Of a DNA stretch of 64,000 bases, positions 31,440 to 41,433 are shown one piece after another (within the stretch, counting starts at the first letter, position 1; every line of letters begins with the position of its first letter). The notes under the pieces were generated by a model. It was given only the letters and a program-made list of their open reading frames with translations. It made no database searches and was not told the DNA's origin. The position numbers and the translations under genes were made by a program. This DNA is from Mannheimia cairinae (lineage in GTDB: Bacteria > Pseudomonadota > Gammaproteobacteria > Enterobacterales > Pasteurellaceae). The stretch lies in contig NZ_JAQSJE010000004.1 of the NCBI RefSeq assembly GCF_028649535.1, positions 124,001-188,000 on the forward strand. The letters are read 5' to 3'.

Positions 31440-31472
31440 TTTTAGAGAATATAAAAATCAAAAAATAGAGAT

Positions 31473-31494
31473 AGCACCTTAAGGTGCTTTTTTT
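31473..31494 (+). terminator. Terminator of tRNA unit 1
   Basis: AGCACCTTAAGGTGCT palindrome followed by TTTTTT. Confidence 0.85.
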
Positions 31495-31604
31495 ATATCT
31501 AAATTTCCTCTTTACCTAAATTTTTTCTTTATCTAAATATTGCTTTATTTCTTCATATTCCATTTAGCCTTTTATTCCCTTGTTAATTACTTATTTCAAT
31601 AGTA

Positions 31605-31646
31605 CAAAAAAATGCGGTCAAAACAATATTGCTTTGACCGCATTTA
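31605..31646 (-). terminator. Terminator of the adhesin gene
   Basis: AAATGCGGTCAAA and TTTGACCGCATTT form a 13-bp stem; on the minus strand it is followed by TTTTTTGTA. Each arm is one base from the Haemophilus-type uptake signal AAGTGCGGTCA. Confidence 0.8.
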
Positions 31647-31689
31647 TATTTAGATAATGTGGCGGTTGCCGCCACTATTCATATCAAGA

Positions 31690-34600
31690 TTAGAACTGAT
31701 AACCTACAGAACCAGAAACACCTACGTGTCCACGTGAATCTGTATTTGCAGAACCTTTGATGATCCATTTACCGTTATCAGAGTTTCTAGAAGCACCGAT
31801 AGCGATAGCAGATTCACCACGGTATGAGCCAGCACCTAATGCTATCATACTTTTACCAGGTAGGTATGGTTGTGGTAAGTCACCACTTGCTAATGCACCA
31901 GCAATACCTGCACGTAAGTTTTTGTCCACTTTGTGCATACGGTTGTTAAGGTTGTTAGCTACACCTTTTAATTGGTTTACATTAACTGCATCAGTACCAT
32001 CAACACCAGGAGCAACATTTACAATACGGTTACCGCCGTTATTTAGACCATTTTGATCTAATGTCACATTTTGGGTGTTTCCATTTTGATCTTTTATAGC
32101 ACTCTTGATACTTACACTATCAATTTTAATATCTTTAGCTAGTTTAACTTCTAATGTACCATCTTTAGCAATGACACCGATGTTATTATCAGATAGTTTG
32201 CTTTCGTCAGTAATACCGCCTTTAATAGTTGTTTTCTGACCTAGCTTACGATTAAACTCACCTTTATCACCAGCGAAATCTAAGCCTTTATCAATTTCAG
32301 CTTTGTTTTTCGCAATGTTAGCAGTGTTATTTGCCACATTTTGGTTTGTTTCGTGTAATTGGCTACCGTTAATTGCATCTGTTGAAGTTGCACTAATTTC
32401 ACCTTTATCTACGTTGGTTAGTTGCATTGGCTTATCGCTTGAAATACGCACTTTAGCAGGTGTTGATGGGGTTAACACTAACTCGCCATTATTACCTTCT
32501 TTTTGTGAGTAGAATTTACCACCTACATTCACTAACGTATTACCTTGAGCATCTACATATTCCATTGGCAAACCAGTTACATCAATTTCATAGCTGTAGT
32601 TACCGTTTGCATCTTTTTTAACTTCAGAAACTTTGGTGTTGATACCATGTTTTACTGTTACAGTTTGGTTAGAAACGCTTTCTGCACCTTTCTCTGCATC
32701 AATTTGACCGCTTGTGTTAATTTTCCAAGTGGTTGCTGCTTGGTTCGTTGCTTGTGATGCTTTAAGCTGACTAACATTTACCGCATCGGCGTCATCAACA
32801 CCAGCTGCTACGTTGGTGATTTTGTTACTAGCAACATCCACATTATCTTTAGTGATGGTCGGACCACCTGTGATGGTCAAACCGTCATTATTGATGGTGG
32901 TGTCGCCAGCTTTAACCGTAGTAAATGTAACATCGTCAGAGGTTGCAAAGGTAAAACGACCATTTTCCTGCTTAACCGTTAAGTTCTTGCCAGCTTCCAA
33001 GGTAACAGTATCACCTGGATTGATAAGCTCTTTGGCAAAATCACTAGCACCCTCGGTTTTGTTGCCAGCCGCTACCACATTAAAGCCTGAGTTGTTAATA
33101 GCATTGGCTACCTGATCTGCAGTCACTAGATCATTGCCATCATTTTTAACCTTGCCGTCGGTGTTGTTTGATAAAGTAGATGTTTTAACATCAACCTTAT
33201 AAACAGGGTCTTCACCCGCTTTAGCGGTATTGGTCACCGTGGTGTGGTTGCCATCAACCAAAGTGGTCACGGTATTGGTATCAATAGCGTCTTTATTGAC
33301 CACCAGTTTGCCATTGTCGTCTAGTTTGATGGTGTTGCCATCTACATTAACAGACAGCTTATAGGCACGAGTCATACCGTCTTCATTAATGGTTGGAGTA
33401 ACCGTTACACCGCCGTTGGTTTTGGCAGAAACGGTGGTGTCCCAAGCATTAACGGTGTATTCGTTTGCACCCTCTGTTTTATCAACCGTGGTATTGTTAC
33501 CAGCTTTGACAGTAGTTGTAGCAAATTTAATGGCATTATGAATATTGTCTTTACCAGTATCACCGATATTAGTAAAGGTAATGTCGCCTTGTTTTTCAGG
33601 GTTTAGCTTCGCATTGCCACCAAAGTTATTGACAACGCTGTTGGCTAGGTTGCCCAAGACGTCGTTGGTCATATATAACTGGCTACCATTGATGGCATCG
33701 GTTGAAGTATCAGAAATTTCACCGGCGGCGATGTGTTTAATTTGACGTTCTGCATCTTTTTTACCAACAGAAACAGAACCACTTTCGGCAGAACCAACAC
33801 CGGCAAAATTACCATAGGTAATGCTATTAACAGTGCCTTTTGTCTGGGCAGTGGCTTTGGCGGTTACTGAGTTTGAGCCAAGTGCGACAGAGTTTTTGTG
33901 CGTGGCATTGGCATCTTTACCAATAGCAATGGCATTTTCGACAAAGGCTTTTGAGGTACCAAAGGCAATAGAGTTTTTGCCAGAAGATTGAGCAGCTGTA
34001 CCCAGTGCTAGTGAGCCATCGCCTTTTGAGATAGAACGCAGACCAATTGCCGTAGAAGATAACCCTGAAGCTTCGGTTAATGTACCAAAAGCCGTGGTAT
34101 AGGCGGCAATTGCTTTAGCACGAGTACCAAGTGCAACAGAAGCAGGTCCTGAAGCAGTGGTATCGTTATAGCCTGTTGGCAAGGCTTGACCAGTTAATTG
34201 CTGAAATGCATTAGCAGTTGTCACTTGTCTGCCATTGACAGTGATGACAACACGTTGTGCTGCATCTAAATCGTCACCACCGATAGCAATAGAGGCATCG
34301 CCTGAGGCTGTCGTATTGGCACCCAGTGCAAGAGACTGGTCGCCAGTAGCTCGTGCTTGGTCACCAAGTGCAGACGAGCCTTGGTTGGCACGTGCCCCCC
34401 AGCCAATCGCAACACCTTGTTCTGTAGCCGCAGCGTCGGCACCAATCGCGATAGAGGGGCGGTGTCCTCCACCAACTGCACCATTACCAATAACAACATT
34501 ACCTAATAAAGAGCTATTAATCTTTTTTGTGATTTCCTCAGCGGTTAGCCTATTTTGTCTGGCATTGGCATTGGTACCAATGGCGATGCCACCTACTTGC

Positions 34601-35142
34601 TCAGCCTTGGCGGTATTACCAATAGCTACGGCTGACTCACCGGCAGCACGGCTGTCATTACCCAAGGCAGTACTGGAATTGCCGGTTGCTAATGAGTTAT
34701 AACCTACGGCTGTGGAATTAAGTGCGGTAACGGCATTGTTACCGATAGAGACAGCGTTATTGCCGGTTGATTGGGCGGTTTTACCCAGGACCACGACGTT
34801 GGATTTATCATTGTCGGTCGTCCTTCTGTCGCCACAAATAACGTTATTGTTGGAGTAGTCGTAGTAACAAACGTTGCCGTCTTCCAAAATGCCAGCATTT
34901 GCCTCTGCTGCTGTGGTTTCGCCGGTAGCGGCTAGGGCGGGGTTGGCCAGCAATATCATACTTGACATAATAGCACTAAAAGCGAATAGAGTTTTGCCCC
35001 CTAGGCTGATTGCAGGTGTGTTATTTACTGTAGTATTGCCTACAGTAGTAGAGGCTGATTTGCCTTGAGTTTTAGCAAATTCACTTACTGCTTGCCAGCT
35101 TTGCGTAGAGGCATTCCAAATCACTCGATAAATGTTATTCAT
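31690..35142 (-). CDS. YadA-type trimeric autotransporter adhesin
   Basis: A 1150-residue type Vc autotransporter. It opens with the extended signal peptide region MNNIYRVIWNASTQSWQAVS, then a hydrophobic core ending near ANPALAA (~residue 72). Residues about 115-465 are a YadA head with many AVSIG/STAVG/SVALG-type repeats. A HIM neck (GEISDTSTDAINGSQL, ~474-489) leads to stalk domains with repeated TTVKAG and NITNVAAG-like modules, and a second neck GEISATSTDAINGSQL. The last ~90 residues, from NNRMHKVDKNLRAGIAGALA to GVSGSVGYQF, are the YadA anchor barrel. Such trimers bind host matrix or cells. The gene lies alone between two duplicated tRNA units. The head-coding part appears richer in G+C than the anchor part, which would fit mosaic origin. 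Confidence 0.95.
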   Translation of the reverse strand: MNNIYRVIWNASTQSWQAVSEFAKTQGKSASTTVGNTTVNNTPAISLGGKTLFAFSAIMSSMILLANPALAATGETTAAEANAGILEDGNVCYYDYSNNNVICGDRRTTDNDKSNVVVLGKTAQSTGNNAVSIGNNAVTALNSTAVGYNSLATGNSSTALGNDSRAAGESAVAIGNTAKAEQVGGIAIGTNANARQNRLTAEEITKKINSSLLGNVVIGNGAVGGGHRPSIAIGADAAATEQGVAIGWGARANQGSSALGDQARATGDQSLALGANTTASGDASIAIGGDDLDAAQRVVITVNGRQVTTANAFQQLTGQALPTGYNDTTASGPASVALGTRAKAIAAYTTAFGTLTEASGLSSTAIGLRSISKGDGSLALGTAAQSSGKNSIAFGTSKAFVENAIAIGKDANATHKNSVALGSNSVTAKATAQTKGTVNSITYGNFAGVGSAESGSVSVGKKDAERQIKHIAAGEISDTSTDAINGSQLYMTNDVLGNLANSVVNNFGGNAKLNPEKQGDITFTNIGDTGKDNIHNAIKFATTTVKAGNNTTVDKTEGANEYTVNAWDTTVSAKTNGGVTVTPTINEDGMTRAYKLSVNVDGNTIKLDDNGKLVVNKDAIDTNTVTTLVDGNHTTVTNTAKAGEDPVYKVDVKTSTLSNNTDGKVKNDGNDLVTADQVANAINNSGFNVVAAGNKTEGASDFAKELINPGDTVTLEAGKNLTVKQENGRFTFATSDDVTFTTVKAGDTTINNDGLTITGGPTITKDNVDVASNKITNVAAGVDDADAVNVSQLKASQATNQAATTWKINTSGQIDAEKGAESVSNQTVTVKHGINTKVSEVKKDANGNYSYEIDVTGLPMEYVDAQGNTLVNVGGKFYSQKEGNNGELVLTPSTPAKVRISSDKPMQLTNVDKGEISATSTDAINGSQLHETNQNVANNTANIAKNKAEIDKGLDFAGDKGEFNRKLGQKTTIKGGITDESKLSDNNIGVIAKDGTLEVKLAKDIKIDSVSIKSAIKDQNGNTQNVTLDQNGLNNGGNRIVNVAPGVDGTDAVNVNQLKGVANNLNNRMHKVDKNLRAGIAGALASGDLPQPYLPGKSMIALGAGSYRGESAIAIGASRNSDNGKWIIKGSANTDSRGHVGVSGSVGYQF

Positions 35143-35507
35143 TAAATAGTTGTTCCTTAAATGAATTTGAACTTAGGTATAAGTTCAAAAAAAATAAATA
35201 TAGTTATTTAAACCGTTACTCTTCTGTATTTGAAGTTATAGGCTAAATTATACCCAATAGTATTTTATGTTATTAAAGTGTTATATTCCATATGAGAAAT
35301 GTAATTTTATGTAAAGATTTACATAAGTCCCCACAAATATGATGAGTATGTCGTAATCTTTAGGTATGGATTTGTTGTATTTTTGAATGATTTGGGCTTT
35401 TTTTCGGCAGTTGAGGTTTTTTTTGAAAATCTTGTGTATTTTACTATTGACTCACACTAAGATTTACGTAAAATGCACATCCGTTGAAGGCGATAAGCCA
35501 AAACAAA
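35143..35507. other. Intergenic region between adhesin and tRNA unit 2
   Basis: A 365-base A+T-rich gap that must hold the adhesin promoter (minus strand; AAGGAAC precedes the start codon) and holds the promoter of tRNA unit 2. I see no gene and no clear operator here. Confidence 0.5.
35447..35474 (+). promoter_or_regulatory. Promoter of tRNA unit 2
   Basis: TTGACT (35447-35452), a 16-bp spacer and TAAAAT (35469-35474), 33 bp before tRNA-Gly. It differs in sequence from the promoter of unit 1. Confidence 0.65.
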
Positions 35508-35583
<76 letters not shown>

Positions 35584-35600
35584 TTCTTTAAATGCGTTGT

Positions 35601-35687
35601 GCCCGAGTGGCGGAATCGGTAGACGCAAGGGATTTAAAATCCCTCGCCTTTCGGGGCGTGCCAGTTCAAGTCTGGCCTCGGGCACCA
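35601..35687 (+). tRNA. tRNA-Leu(TAA), copy 2
   Basis: Identical to copy 1 at 31353-31439, anticodon TAA at 35635-35637, spaced 17 bp from tRNA-Gly as in unit 1. Confidence 0.97.
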
Positions 35688-35719
35688 TTTTAGAGAATAT
35701 AAAAGCAAAAAATAGAGAT

Positions 35720-35741
35720 AGCACCTTAAGGTGCTTTTTTT
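35720..35741 (+). terminator. Terminator of tRNA unit 2
   Basis: AGCACCTTAAGGTGCT followed by TTTTTT, the same as in unit 1. Confidence 0.85.
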
Positions 35742-35903
35742 ATGTCTTAATTTTGCTTAACGCTAGCACTCCCCCCATTTTTTATCAACTTTCTAATAAA
35801 ACTAAGCCTGTAGTTATTGCTTATTTTAATTGCAAGCGGTGAAAAATCGTTAATTTTTTGCAAATTGTTAGAAAAAATCGACCGCTTGTAATGAAAGGGA
35901 TTA

Positions 35904-35942
35904 TAAAAAATCGGCATTAACTTACTTTAAATTAATGCCGAT
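35904..35942 (-). terminator. Terminator of the pepT2-abgT operon
   Basis: ATCGGCATTAA and TTAATGCCGAT form an 11-bp stem with TTTTTTATAA after it on the minus strand. A pair of inverted uptake-signal-like sequences (GCAAGCGGT and ACCGCTTGT) lies just beyond, at about 35832-35889. Confidence 0.8.
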
Positions 35943-35956
35943 AATGCTTTGATTAT

Positions 35957-37183
35957 TTATTTAGCCGCTAAGCGAATAATTTCTAATGTTAATTCGCAGG
36001 ATTTCTCAAATGAAGGAATCGGGAGAAATTCAAAGCGTGAATGGAAATTATGAGCTCCAGTAAAATAATTTGGTGTTGTAATGCCTTTTACAGATAATGC
36101 TGCTCCGTCTGTACCGCCTCGCATTGGAATTACTTTAGGCTCAATTTGGCGGTTTTCCATTGCTTTAAAGAGTAAATCTATTGAGCGACGATCTTCCCCC
36201 AATGTATTTGCAATATTGCCATATATGTCTTCTATTTGTGCGGTAATTTTAGCTCGAGGGTGTTTGAGCTTAATTTGTTCTACCGCTTCATCAATAAATG
36301 CTTTGCGGGCTTCAAATTGAGTTTTATCGAAATCTCGAATAGCAATATTTAAAATAGCTTCACTTTGATTTGCTTGGAACCCGTTAAACCACCAATATCC
36401 TTCTTTATTTTCAGTGTGTTCTGGGGTTTGATGTGGGTCGAATAAGCGAATAAAATCTTGAGCTACCAGAATAGGATTAACCAATACACCTTTGGCAGAC
36501 ATTGGGTGGGCACTTACCCCTTGAATTTTAACAAGAACAGAGGCTGCATTAAAGTTTTCATATACTACCTCGCCTAGCTCGCAACAATCTATTGTGTAAG
36601 CAAATTCAGGTTTGAATTTGGTTAAATCTAATAATTTTGCACCCCGTAAGCCAATTTCTTCATCTGGCACAAAGGCAATATGAATGTCGCCAGTAGGCAA
36701 GTTATTGGCTTTAATGGTTGCAAGTGCAGTCATAATATTTGCAATAGCCGCTTTGTTATCGGCACCAAGCACACTTGTGCCATCACTAAAAATAATGTCT
36801 TGTCCTTTGTAAGCTTGAATTTCAGGGTGTTCTGCAACTTTTAGCCAAATATTTTCTTGTTCGTTGAGTAAAATATCTTCGCCATTAAAATGCTTTATTT
36901 GAGGGTGAATATCTGGCGAAAGGGATACATCAACCGTATCAAGATGAGCGACAAAACCAATGGCAGTCGCATTTGTGACATTACCAGGCAAAAGGGCAGT
37001 TACGTTAGCGTGTTTATCAATTTCTACATTGCTTAAACCAAGTTCCTTTAGTTCTTTTGCTAGCAGTTCTGCCATTACCCATTGCCCTTGCGTACTTGGC
37101 ACGGTGGTTTGGGCAGCATCACTTTGTGAAGTAATTGCTAAATAGCGAAAGAAGCGTTCAATTAGTTGATCTTTTAACATCAT
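35957..37183 (-). CDS. Peptidase T-like M20 peptidase, copy 2
   Basis: A 408-residue M20 peptidase of the PepT type: FVAHLDTVDVS, DGTSVLGADNKAAIA, FVPDEEIGLRGAKLLD, GGTDGAALSVKGITTPNYFTGAHNFHSRFEF, so all metal-ligand motifs are kept. It differs clearly from the PepT at 29845-31080 and is thus a paralogue rather than a recent copy. It lies 15 bp after an AbgT-type transporter gene and is probably co-transcribed with it, which suggests that it hydrolyses a peptide-like substrate brought in by that transporter. AAGGAG precedes the start. Confidence 0.88.
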   Translation of the reverse strand: MMLKDQLIERFFRYLAITSQSDAAQTTVPSTQGQWVMAELLAKELKELGLSNVEIDKHANVTALLPGNVTNATAIGFVAHLDTVDVSLSPDIHPQIKHFNGEDILLNEQENIWLKVAEHPEIQAYKGQDIIFSDGTSVLGADNKAAIANIMTALATIKANNLPTGDIHIAFVPDEEIGLRGAKLLDLTKFKPEFAYTIDCCELGEVVYENFNAASVLVKIQGVSAHPMSAKGVLVNPILVAQDFIRLFDPHQTPEHTENKEGYWWFNGFQANQSEAILNIAIRDFDKTQFEARKAFIDEAVEQIKLKHPRAKITAQIEDIYGNIANTLGEDRRSIDLLFKAMENRQIEPKVIPMRGGTDGAALSVKGITTPNYFTGAHNFHSRFEFLPIPSFEKSCELTLEIIRLAAK

Positions 37184-37198
37184 TTTTATCTCCTTTAT

Positions 37199-38743
37199 TT
37201 AATTTGCTCTTGGGTAAACGTAGCCTGCATCAAAACCAAGCGGAATATCTAATCCCCAATAAAGATATAGCAAGATTGTTAATACAATAAATAATCCTAT
37301 GGTGTAAGGGATCATCATTGAGCAAAGCGTACCAACCCCCGTTGCTTTGTAATAGCGTTGGCAATAAGAAATTAATAGCGGGTAGAATGCAAACATCGGG
37401 GTAGAAACGTTCATTACTGAATCACTAATACGGAATGCCGCTTGTGTTAATTCAGGTGAAATATTTACCGACATCAACATAGGAACAAGAATAGCAGATA
37501 AAATTGCCCATTTAGATGTGGCTGAGGTAATAATAATGTTTAGTAGTAGGCTCAGCACTAACACACCAAAAATCGTAATACCAGAAGGCATTTGTAACGA
37601 TTTTAAAAATTCTGCACCCGATAAAGCAATTAATGTACCAATGCCTGAACGGTTAAATGAGTATAAGAATTGTGCACAGAAGAAAGAAAATACAATGAAT
37701 GGCACTAGCGTGTAAGTGATTTTTTCCATTGATTTCGTAACCGCTTTTGTATCACGGAAAGATTTCGCAATAATCCCGTGTACCAATGAAGGTACGGCAA
37801 AAAAGAGTAGTAATAGTGGCACAATCATTTGCATTATTGGCGATTGAGGGCTGGTTAGAGAGCCATCAGGGGCACGCAGTAATGAGTCATCAGGGTAGGC
37901 TAAAAGCACTAAACCTAACGCAAGCAGTACAAAGATGATAGAAGCCCAGCGGAATGCTTTTAAATCTAATGCCGTTGGTGGTGTGATCTCAATATCTTTT
38001 GGGTCAAGATCTTTATCAATCGGAATCGTTTTTTGTAAACGGGGTTCAATAATTTTATCGGTAATATACCAACAAGTTAGAATCACAAAAAATGTACTGC
38101 CGAAGCTAAAGAAATAGTTACCGAGTACGTTTACTTCATAAGTTGGATCAATAATTTGTGCAGCATTTTGTGTAAAGCCTTGAATGATTGGATCAACAAT
38201 AGAAGGTGTAAAACTTGCTGAAAATCCACCTGCAAGCCCTGCAAAAGAGGCCGCTATTCCAGCTAAAGGGTGTTTACCTACGGTATAGAACATAAGAGCT
38301 GCCACGGGCATTAAAACAACGTATGCCGAATCTGAGGCAACGTGAGCTAACACCGAAATAACAATGACGGCAGGGGTAATAATTCTTTTAGGAATAAGAT
38401 TAAGTGCTCGGCTTAGCCCAACATTTAAAAAACCACTTGCTTCCGCAATACCAATACCAAGTGTGGCAACAATAGTAATGCCTAAAGGTGGAAAGTTAAT
38501 AAAATTTTTGGTAAGGACAGTAAAGAAATTGAGTATTTCACTCGGTTGGAAAAGATTGATAACTTCGACAGGTTTTTTAGTCACGGGGTTAATGTAGTCA
38601 AAAGACAAATAAGATAATCCCCACGAAAGTAACCAGCAAATTACTAATGCATAAATAAATAGCATTGTAATGTCGGGCAGTTTGTTACCAATAAATTCTA
38701 TTTTTTGTAGCCAATCTCGCTTGGCGGGCCGTGCTTGTGACAT
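37199..38743 (-). CDS. AbgT-family transporter
   Basis: A 514-residue inner-membrane protein with many hydrophobic segments. FPPLGITIVATLGIGIAEASGFLNVGLSRAL and VISVLAHVASDSAYVVLMPVAALMFYTVGKHPLAGIAASFAGLAGGFSAS are signatures of the AbgT family (p-aminobenzoyl-glutamate importers and sulfonamide exporters). SATSKWAILSAILVPMLM is the matching second half-site. The neighbouring peptidase suggests uptake and hydrolysis of aminoacyl- or peptide-type substrates, such as p-aminobenzoyl-glutamate or dipeptides. Substrate is inferred only. Confidence 0.85.
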   Translation of the reverse strand: MSQARPAKRDWLQKIEFIGNKLPDITMLFIYALVICWLLSWGLSYLSFDYINPVTKKPVEVINLFQPSEILNFFTVLTKNFINFPPLGITIVATLGIGIAEASGFLNVGLSRALNLIPKRIITPAVIVISVLAHVASDSAYVVLMPVAALMFYTVGKHPLAGIAASFAGLAGGFSASFTPSIVDPIIQGFTQNAAQIIDPTYEVNVLGNYFFSFGSTFFVILTCWYITDKIIEPRLQKTIPIDKDLDPKDIEITPPTALDLKAFRWASIIFVLLALGLVLLAYPDDSLLRAPDGSLTSPQSPIMQMIVPLLLLFFAVPSLVHGIIAKSFRDTKAVTKSMEKITYTLVPFIVFSFFCAQFLYSFNRSGIGTLIALSGAEFLKSLQMPSGITIFGVLVLSLLLNIIITSATSKWAILSAILVPMLMSVNISPELTQAAFRISDSVMNVSTPMFAFYPLLISYCQRYYKATGVGTLCSMMIPYTIGLFIVLTILLYLYWGLDIPLGFDAGYVYPRAN

Positions 38744-38891
38744 AGTGTGTCTCCTTAGGTTTTATTATTAGTTTTAAGCTCGTTTAACATAGCATTGTGA
38801 AAATAAGAATTCAATGCGTCTTATCACAAAAATAGACGGAAAAATTAAGATGTAGAATAAAAAATTATATTGATACCGATAAAAAAATACA

Positions 38892-38934
38892 TTGACTAGA
38901 TTTATGTGTTAATATAAGAATTATTCTCAACAAC
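38892..38934 (+). promoter_or_regulatory. Promoter and operator-like motif before the metal permease genes
   Basis: TTGACT at 38892-38897 is followed by TATAAG (38913-38918), then ATTCTCAACAA (38923-38933), which recurs in the same orientation relative to the gene in front of the binding-protein gene (complement at 42348-42358). A Fur- or Mn-type regulator site is likely. Confidence 0.45.
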
Positions 38935-38946
38935 TCCGTTAGTTTT

Positions 38947-39801
38947 ATGTTTGATATTTTATTAGAGCCTTTCGCCTATAACTATATGCAAAAAGCGATT
39001 TTTGTCAGTATGGGGGTGGGGTTAGTTTGTGCTTTTCTCTCTGCTTTTTTAATGTTAAAAGGCTGGTCGCTAATTGGCGATGCTCTATCACACGCTGTTG
39101 TTCCAGGGGTGGCAGTGGCTTATGCGTTGAAATTACCTTATGCCTTTGGGGCTTTTTTTTCTGGTATTTTGGCAGCGTTGTCTATTCTTTGGGTAAAAAG
39201 CTTAACCAAAATTAAGGAAGATGCAGTCATCGGCTTTATTTTTACCACCTTTTTTGCGTTGGGGATGTTTATTGTTTCTCTAAACCCAACTTCTGTAGAT
39301 GTGAATTCAATCGTAATGGGCAATATATTAGGCATTGCCGATGAAGATTTATGGCAAGTTATTCTGATTATTGCCATTTCTCTAATTGGCTTATCGCTAT
39401 TTTGGAAAGATCTGTTATTGGTGTTTTTTGATGAACATCACGCTTTGTCTGTCGGGCTTTCGCCATTACGTTATAAAGTAATTTTCTTTACCTTATTGAG
39501 TGCTTGTGTCGTGATTGCTCTGCAAACAGTAGGGGCAATTTTAGTTATTGCAATGGTGGTTACACCTGGGGCAACTGCTTACTTGCTAACAGATCGTTTC
39601 CCTCGTTTGGTTGTAATTGCAATGTTAATTGGTTCGCTTACTTCAGGAATTGGGGCTTATCTTAGCTATTTCTTAAATGGGGCAACAGGGGCTGTGATTG
39701 TTTGCTTACAAACCATTATTTTCTTATTAGCATTTTGTTTTGCACCTAAATATGGGTTAATCACTCAAAAATACCGTGCTGTTGAGGTGAAAAATGCTTG
39801 A
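38947..39801 (+). CDS. Mn/Fe/Zn ABC transporter permease (YfeC/SitC type)
   Basis: A 284-residue membrane permease of the ABC-3 family with about 8 hydrophobic segments. MLKGWSLIGDALSHAVVPGVAVAYAL carries the conserved DxxSHAxxPG motif; TVGAILVIAMVVTPGATAYLLTDRF is the ATPase-contact loop. With its partner permease it forms the channel of a chelated or free divalent-metal importer. It overlaps the next permease gene by 8 nt. No clear Shine-Dalgarno precedes the ATG. Confidence 0.9.
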   Translation: MFDILLEPFAYNYMQKAIFVSMGVGLVCAFLSAFLMLKGWSLIGDALSHAVVPGVAVAYALKLPYAFGAFFSGILAALSILWVKSLTKIKEDAVIGFIFTTFFALGMFIVSLNPTSVDVNSIVMGNILGIADEDLWQVILIIAISLIGLSLFWKDLLLVFFDEHHALSVGLSPLRYKVIFFTLLSACVVIALQTVGAILVIAMVVTPGATAYLLTDRFPRLVVIAMLIGSLTSGIGAYLSYFLNGATGAVIVCLQTIIFLLAFCFAPKYGLITQKYRAVEVKNA

Positions 39802-40618
39802 TTGGATATTAGAACCTCTGCAATTTGAATTTATGCAAACTGCATTATTAACTGCGATTTTAGTGGCAACAGTCAGTGCGGTGTTATCTTGCTATTTGGT
39901 GTTAAAGGGCTGGTCATTAATGGGCGATGCAATCTCCCACGCAGTATTACCTGGGGTAGTGATTGCTTCTTTAGCAGGATTGCCACTTTCTATTGGAGCC
40001 TTTTTATCAGGTTTAGGTTGTGCGTTTTCGGTGGGTTATTTAAAAGAAAATAGCCGTTTAAAAGAAGATACGGTAATGGGTATCGTGTTTTCAGGAATGT
40101 TTGCCTTAGGTATTTTATTGTTTACCTCATTTAACACAGGCGAGCATTTAACTCATATTCTATTTGGGAATTTGCTTGGCGTAACAAAATCAGATTTATT
40201 ACAAACCCTTGTAATTAGTTTATTTACCTTGTCGGTAATGCTTTTAAAACGCAAAGATTTTTTACTCTACTGTTTTGATGTAAACCAAGCAAAAGTGATG
40301 GGGCTTCCCGTAAAATTATTGCACTATGGCTTATTATCATTACTTGCTTTAACCATTATTAGTGCAATGCAGGTAGTGGGGGTTATTTTGGTGGTAGCAA
40401 TGCTGATTACACCAGGCATTACCGCTTATTTGCTTTCAAACCGTTTTGATAAAATGCTAGTTATTGCGTTAAGTGTGGCAATTTTTTCATCGGTTTTCGG
40501 TACATTGCTAAGCTATCATATTGACGCAGCAACAGGCCCTACCATTATTCTTGTGCAAGCGGTCATTTTTTTATTAAGTTTTGCATATAACGCTCGTGCT
40601 GTTAGAGCCGTGAGCTAA
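39794..40618 (+). CDS. Mn/Fe/Zn ABC transporter permease (YfeD/SitD type)
   Basis: A 274-residue ABC-3 permease homologous to the upstream protein: LKGWSLMGDAISHAVLPGVVIASL and QVVGVILVVAMLITPGITAYLLSNRFD. The two permeases form a heterodimer in the inner membrane. The start overlaps the upstream gene by 8 nt (translational coupling). The ATPase and binding protein of the same system are encoded on the opposite strand just downstream, tail to tail, an unusual split of a normally single operon. Confidence 0.9.
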   Translation: MLDWILEPLQFEFMQTALLTAILVATVSAVLSCYLVLKGWSLMGDAISHAVLPGVVIASLAGLPLSIGAFLSGLGCAFSVGYLKENSRLKEDTVMGIVFSGMFALGILLFTSFNTGEHLTHILFGNLLGVTKSDLLQTLVISLFTLSVMLLKRKDFLLYCFDVNQAKVMGLPVKLLHYGLLSLLALTIISAMQVVGVILVVAMLITPGITAYLLSNRFDKMLVIALSVAIFSSVFGTLLSYHIDAATGPTIILVQAVIFLLSFAYNARAVRAVS

Positions 40619-40630
40619 GCGTTAAGAGAT

Positions 40631-40668
40631 AAAAAATGGGGAGTGTTTAACATTCCCCATTTACTTTT
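40631..40668. terminator. Terminator between convergent transporter genes
   Basis: AAATGGGGA and TTCCCCATTT form the stem, with A-rich and T-rich flanks on both sides, serving the permease and ATPase transcripts. Confidence 0.75.
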
Positions 40669-40677
40669 GTAGAAAGA

Positions 40678-41421
40678 TTATTTTTGATAATGCAATAATC
40701 CGCCAAATACCTTTTCTAAATTTTGTTTTGTAAAGGTTTCTTCCGTTCTACCGCTTGCAAGTAGTGTGCGATTGATCATTAAAACTTGATCGCAAAAACT
40801 CGGTACACTAGCAAGATTATGGGTAGAAACCAAAATCAAATGCCCTTCATTTTTTAGCTGTTTAAGTAGATCGACAATCGCATTTTCAGTTTTTACATCA
40901 ACACCGGTAAAGGGTTCATCAAGCAAAATAATTCTACTTTCTTGAGCTAAGGCTCGAGCTAAAAAAACACGTTTTTTCTGCCCACCTGAAAGTTCGCCGA
41001 TTTGCCTGTCTTTTAAATGTAAAACATCAACACGTTGCATTGCTTGCTCTACTTTCTGTTTATCAATTTTGGCAGGGCGACGTAAGGAATTCATATAGCC
41101 GTATCTACCCATCATTACTACATCATAAACAGAGACAGGGAATTGCCAGTCCACCTCTTCACTTTGTGGCACATAAGAGACTAAGTTTTGTTTAAGAGCT
41201 TTAGAAATTGGTAATTGACCAAGTTTAATAGAACCAGTTAAAGGCTTAACTAGCCCCATTAAACTTTTAAAAAGAGTGGATTTTCCACCTCCATTTACGC
41301 CGATTAATGCACAAATTGTGCCATTTTCAAGGCTGAACGATACATCCTGCAAAGCAAGATGCCCGTTGTTATAGCGAATTGATAAATTTTCGACAGAAAT
41401 AGAGGTTGAAATTGTTGTCAT
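40678..41421 (-). CDS. Mn/Fe/Zn ABC transporter ATPase (YfeB/SitB type)
   Basis: A 247-residue ABC ATPase with Walker [13 protein letters not shown]-loop region [26 protein letters not shown], signature [15 protein letters not shown], Walker [13 protein letters not shown] and the switch His in VSTHNL. It energises metal uptake through the permeases encoded convergently at 38947-40618. It follows the binding-protein gene by 12 bp in one operon. The DWQFPVSV segment is typical of metal-type rather than siderophore-type ATPases. Confidence 0.92.
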   Translation of the reverse strand: MTTISTSISVENLSIRYNNGHLALQDVSFSLENGTICALIGVNGGGKSTLFKSLMGLVKPLTGSIKLGQLPISKALKQNLVSYVPQSEEVDWQFPVSVYDVVMMGRYGYMNSLRRPAKIDKQKVEQAMQRVDVLHLKDRQIGELSGGQKKRVFLARALAQESRIILLDEPFTGVDVKTENAIVDLLKQLKNEGHLILVSTHNLASVPSFCDQVLMINRTLLASGRTEETFTKQNLEKVFGGLLHYQK

Positions 41422-41433
41422 TTTAAAATCTTA

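Noticed and set aside
34235-34702. A 155-codon plus-strand frame inside the adhesin gene
   Set aside because: It is the shadow of the repetitive YadA head-coding region; composition mirrors the AIG/ALG repeats and there is no ribosome site.
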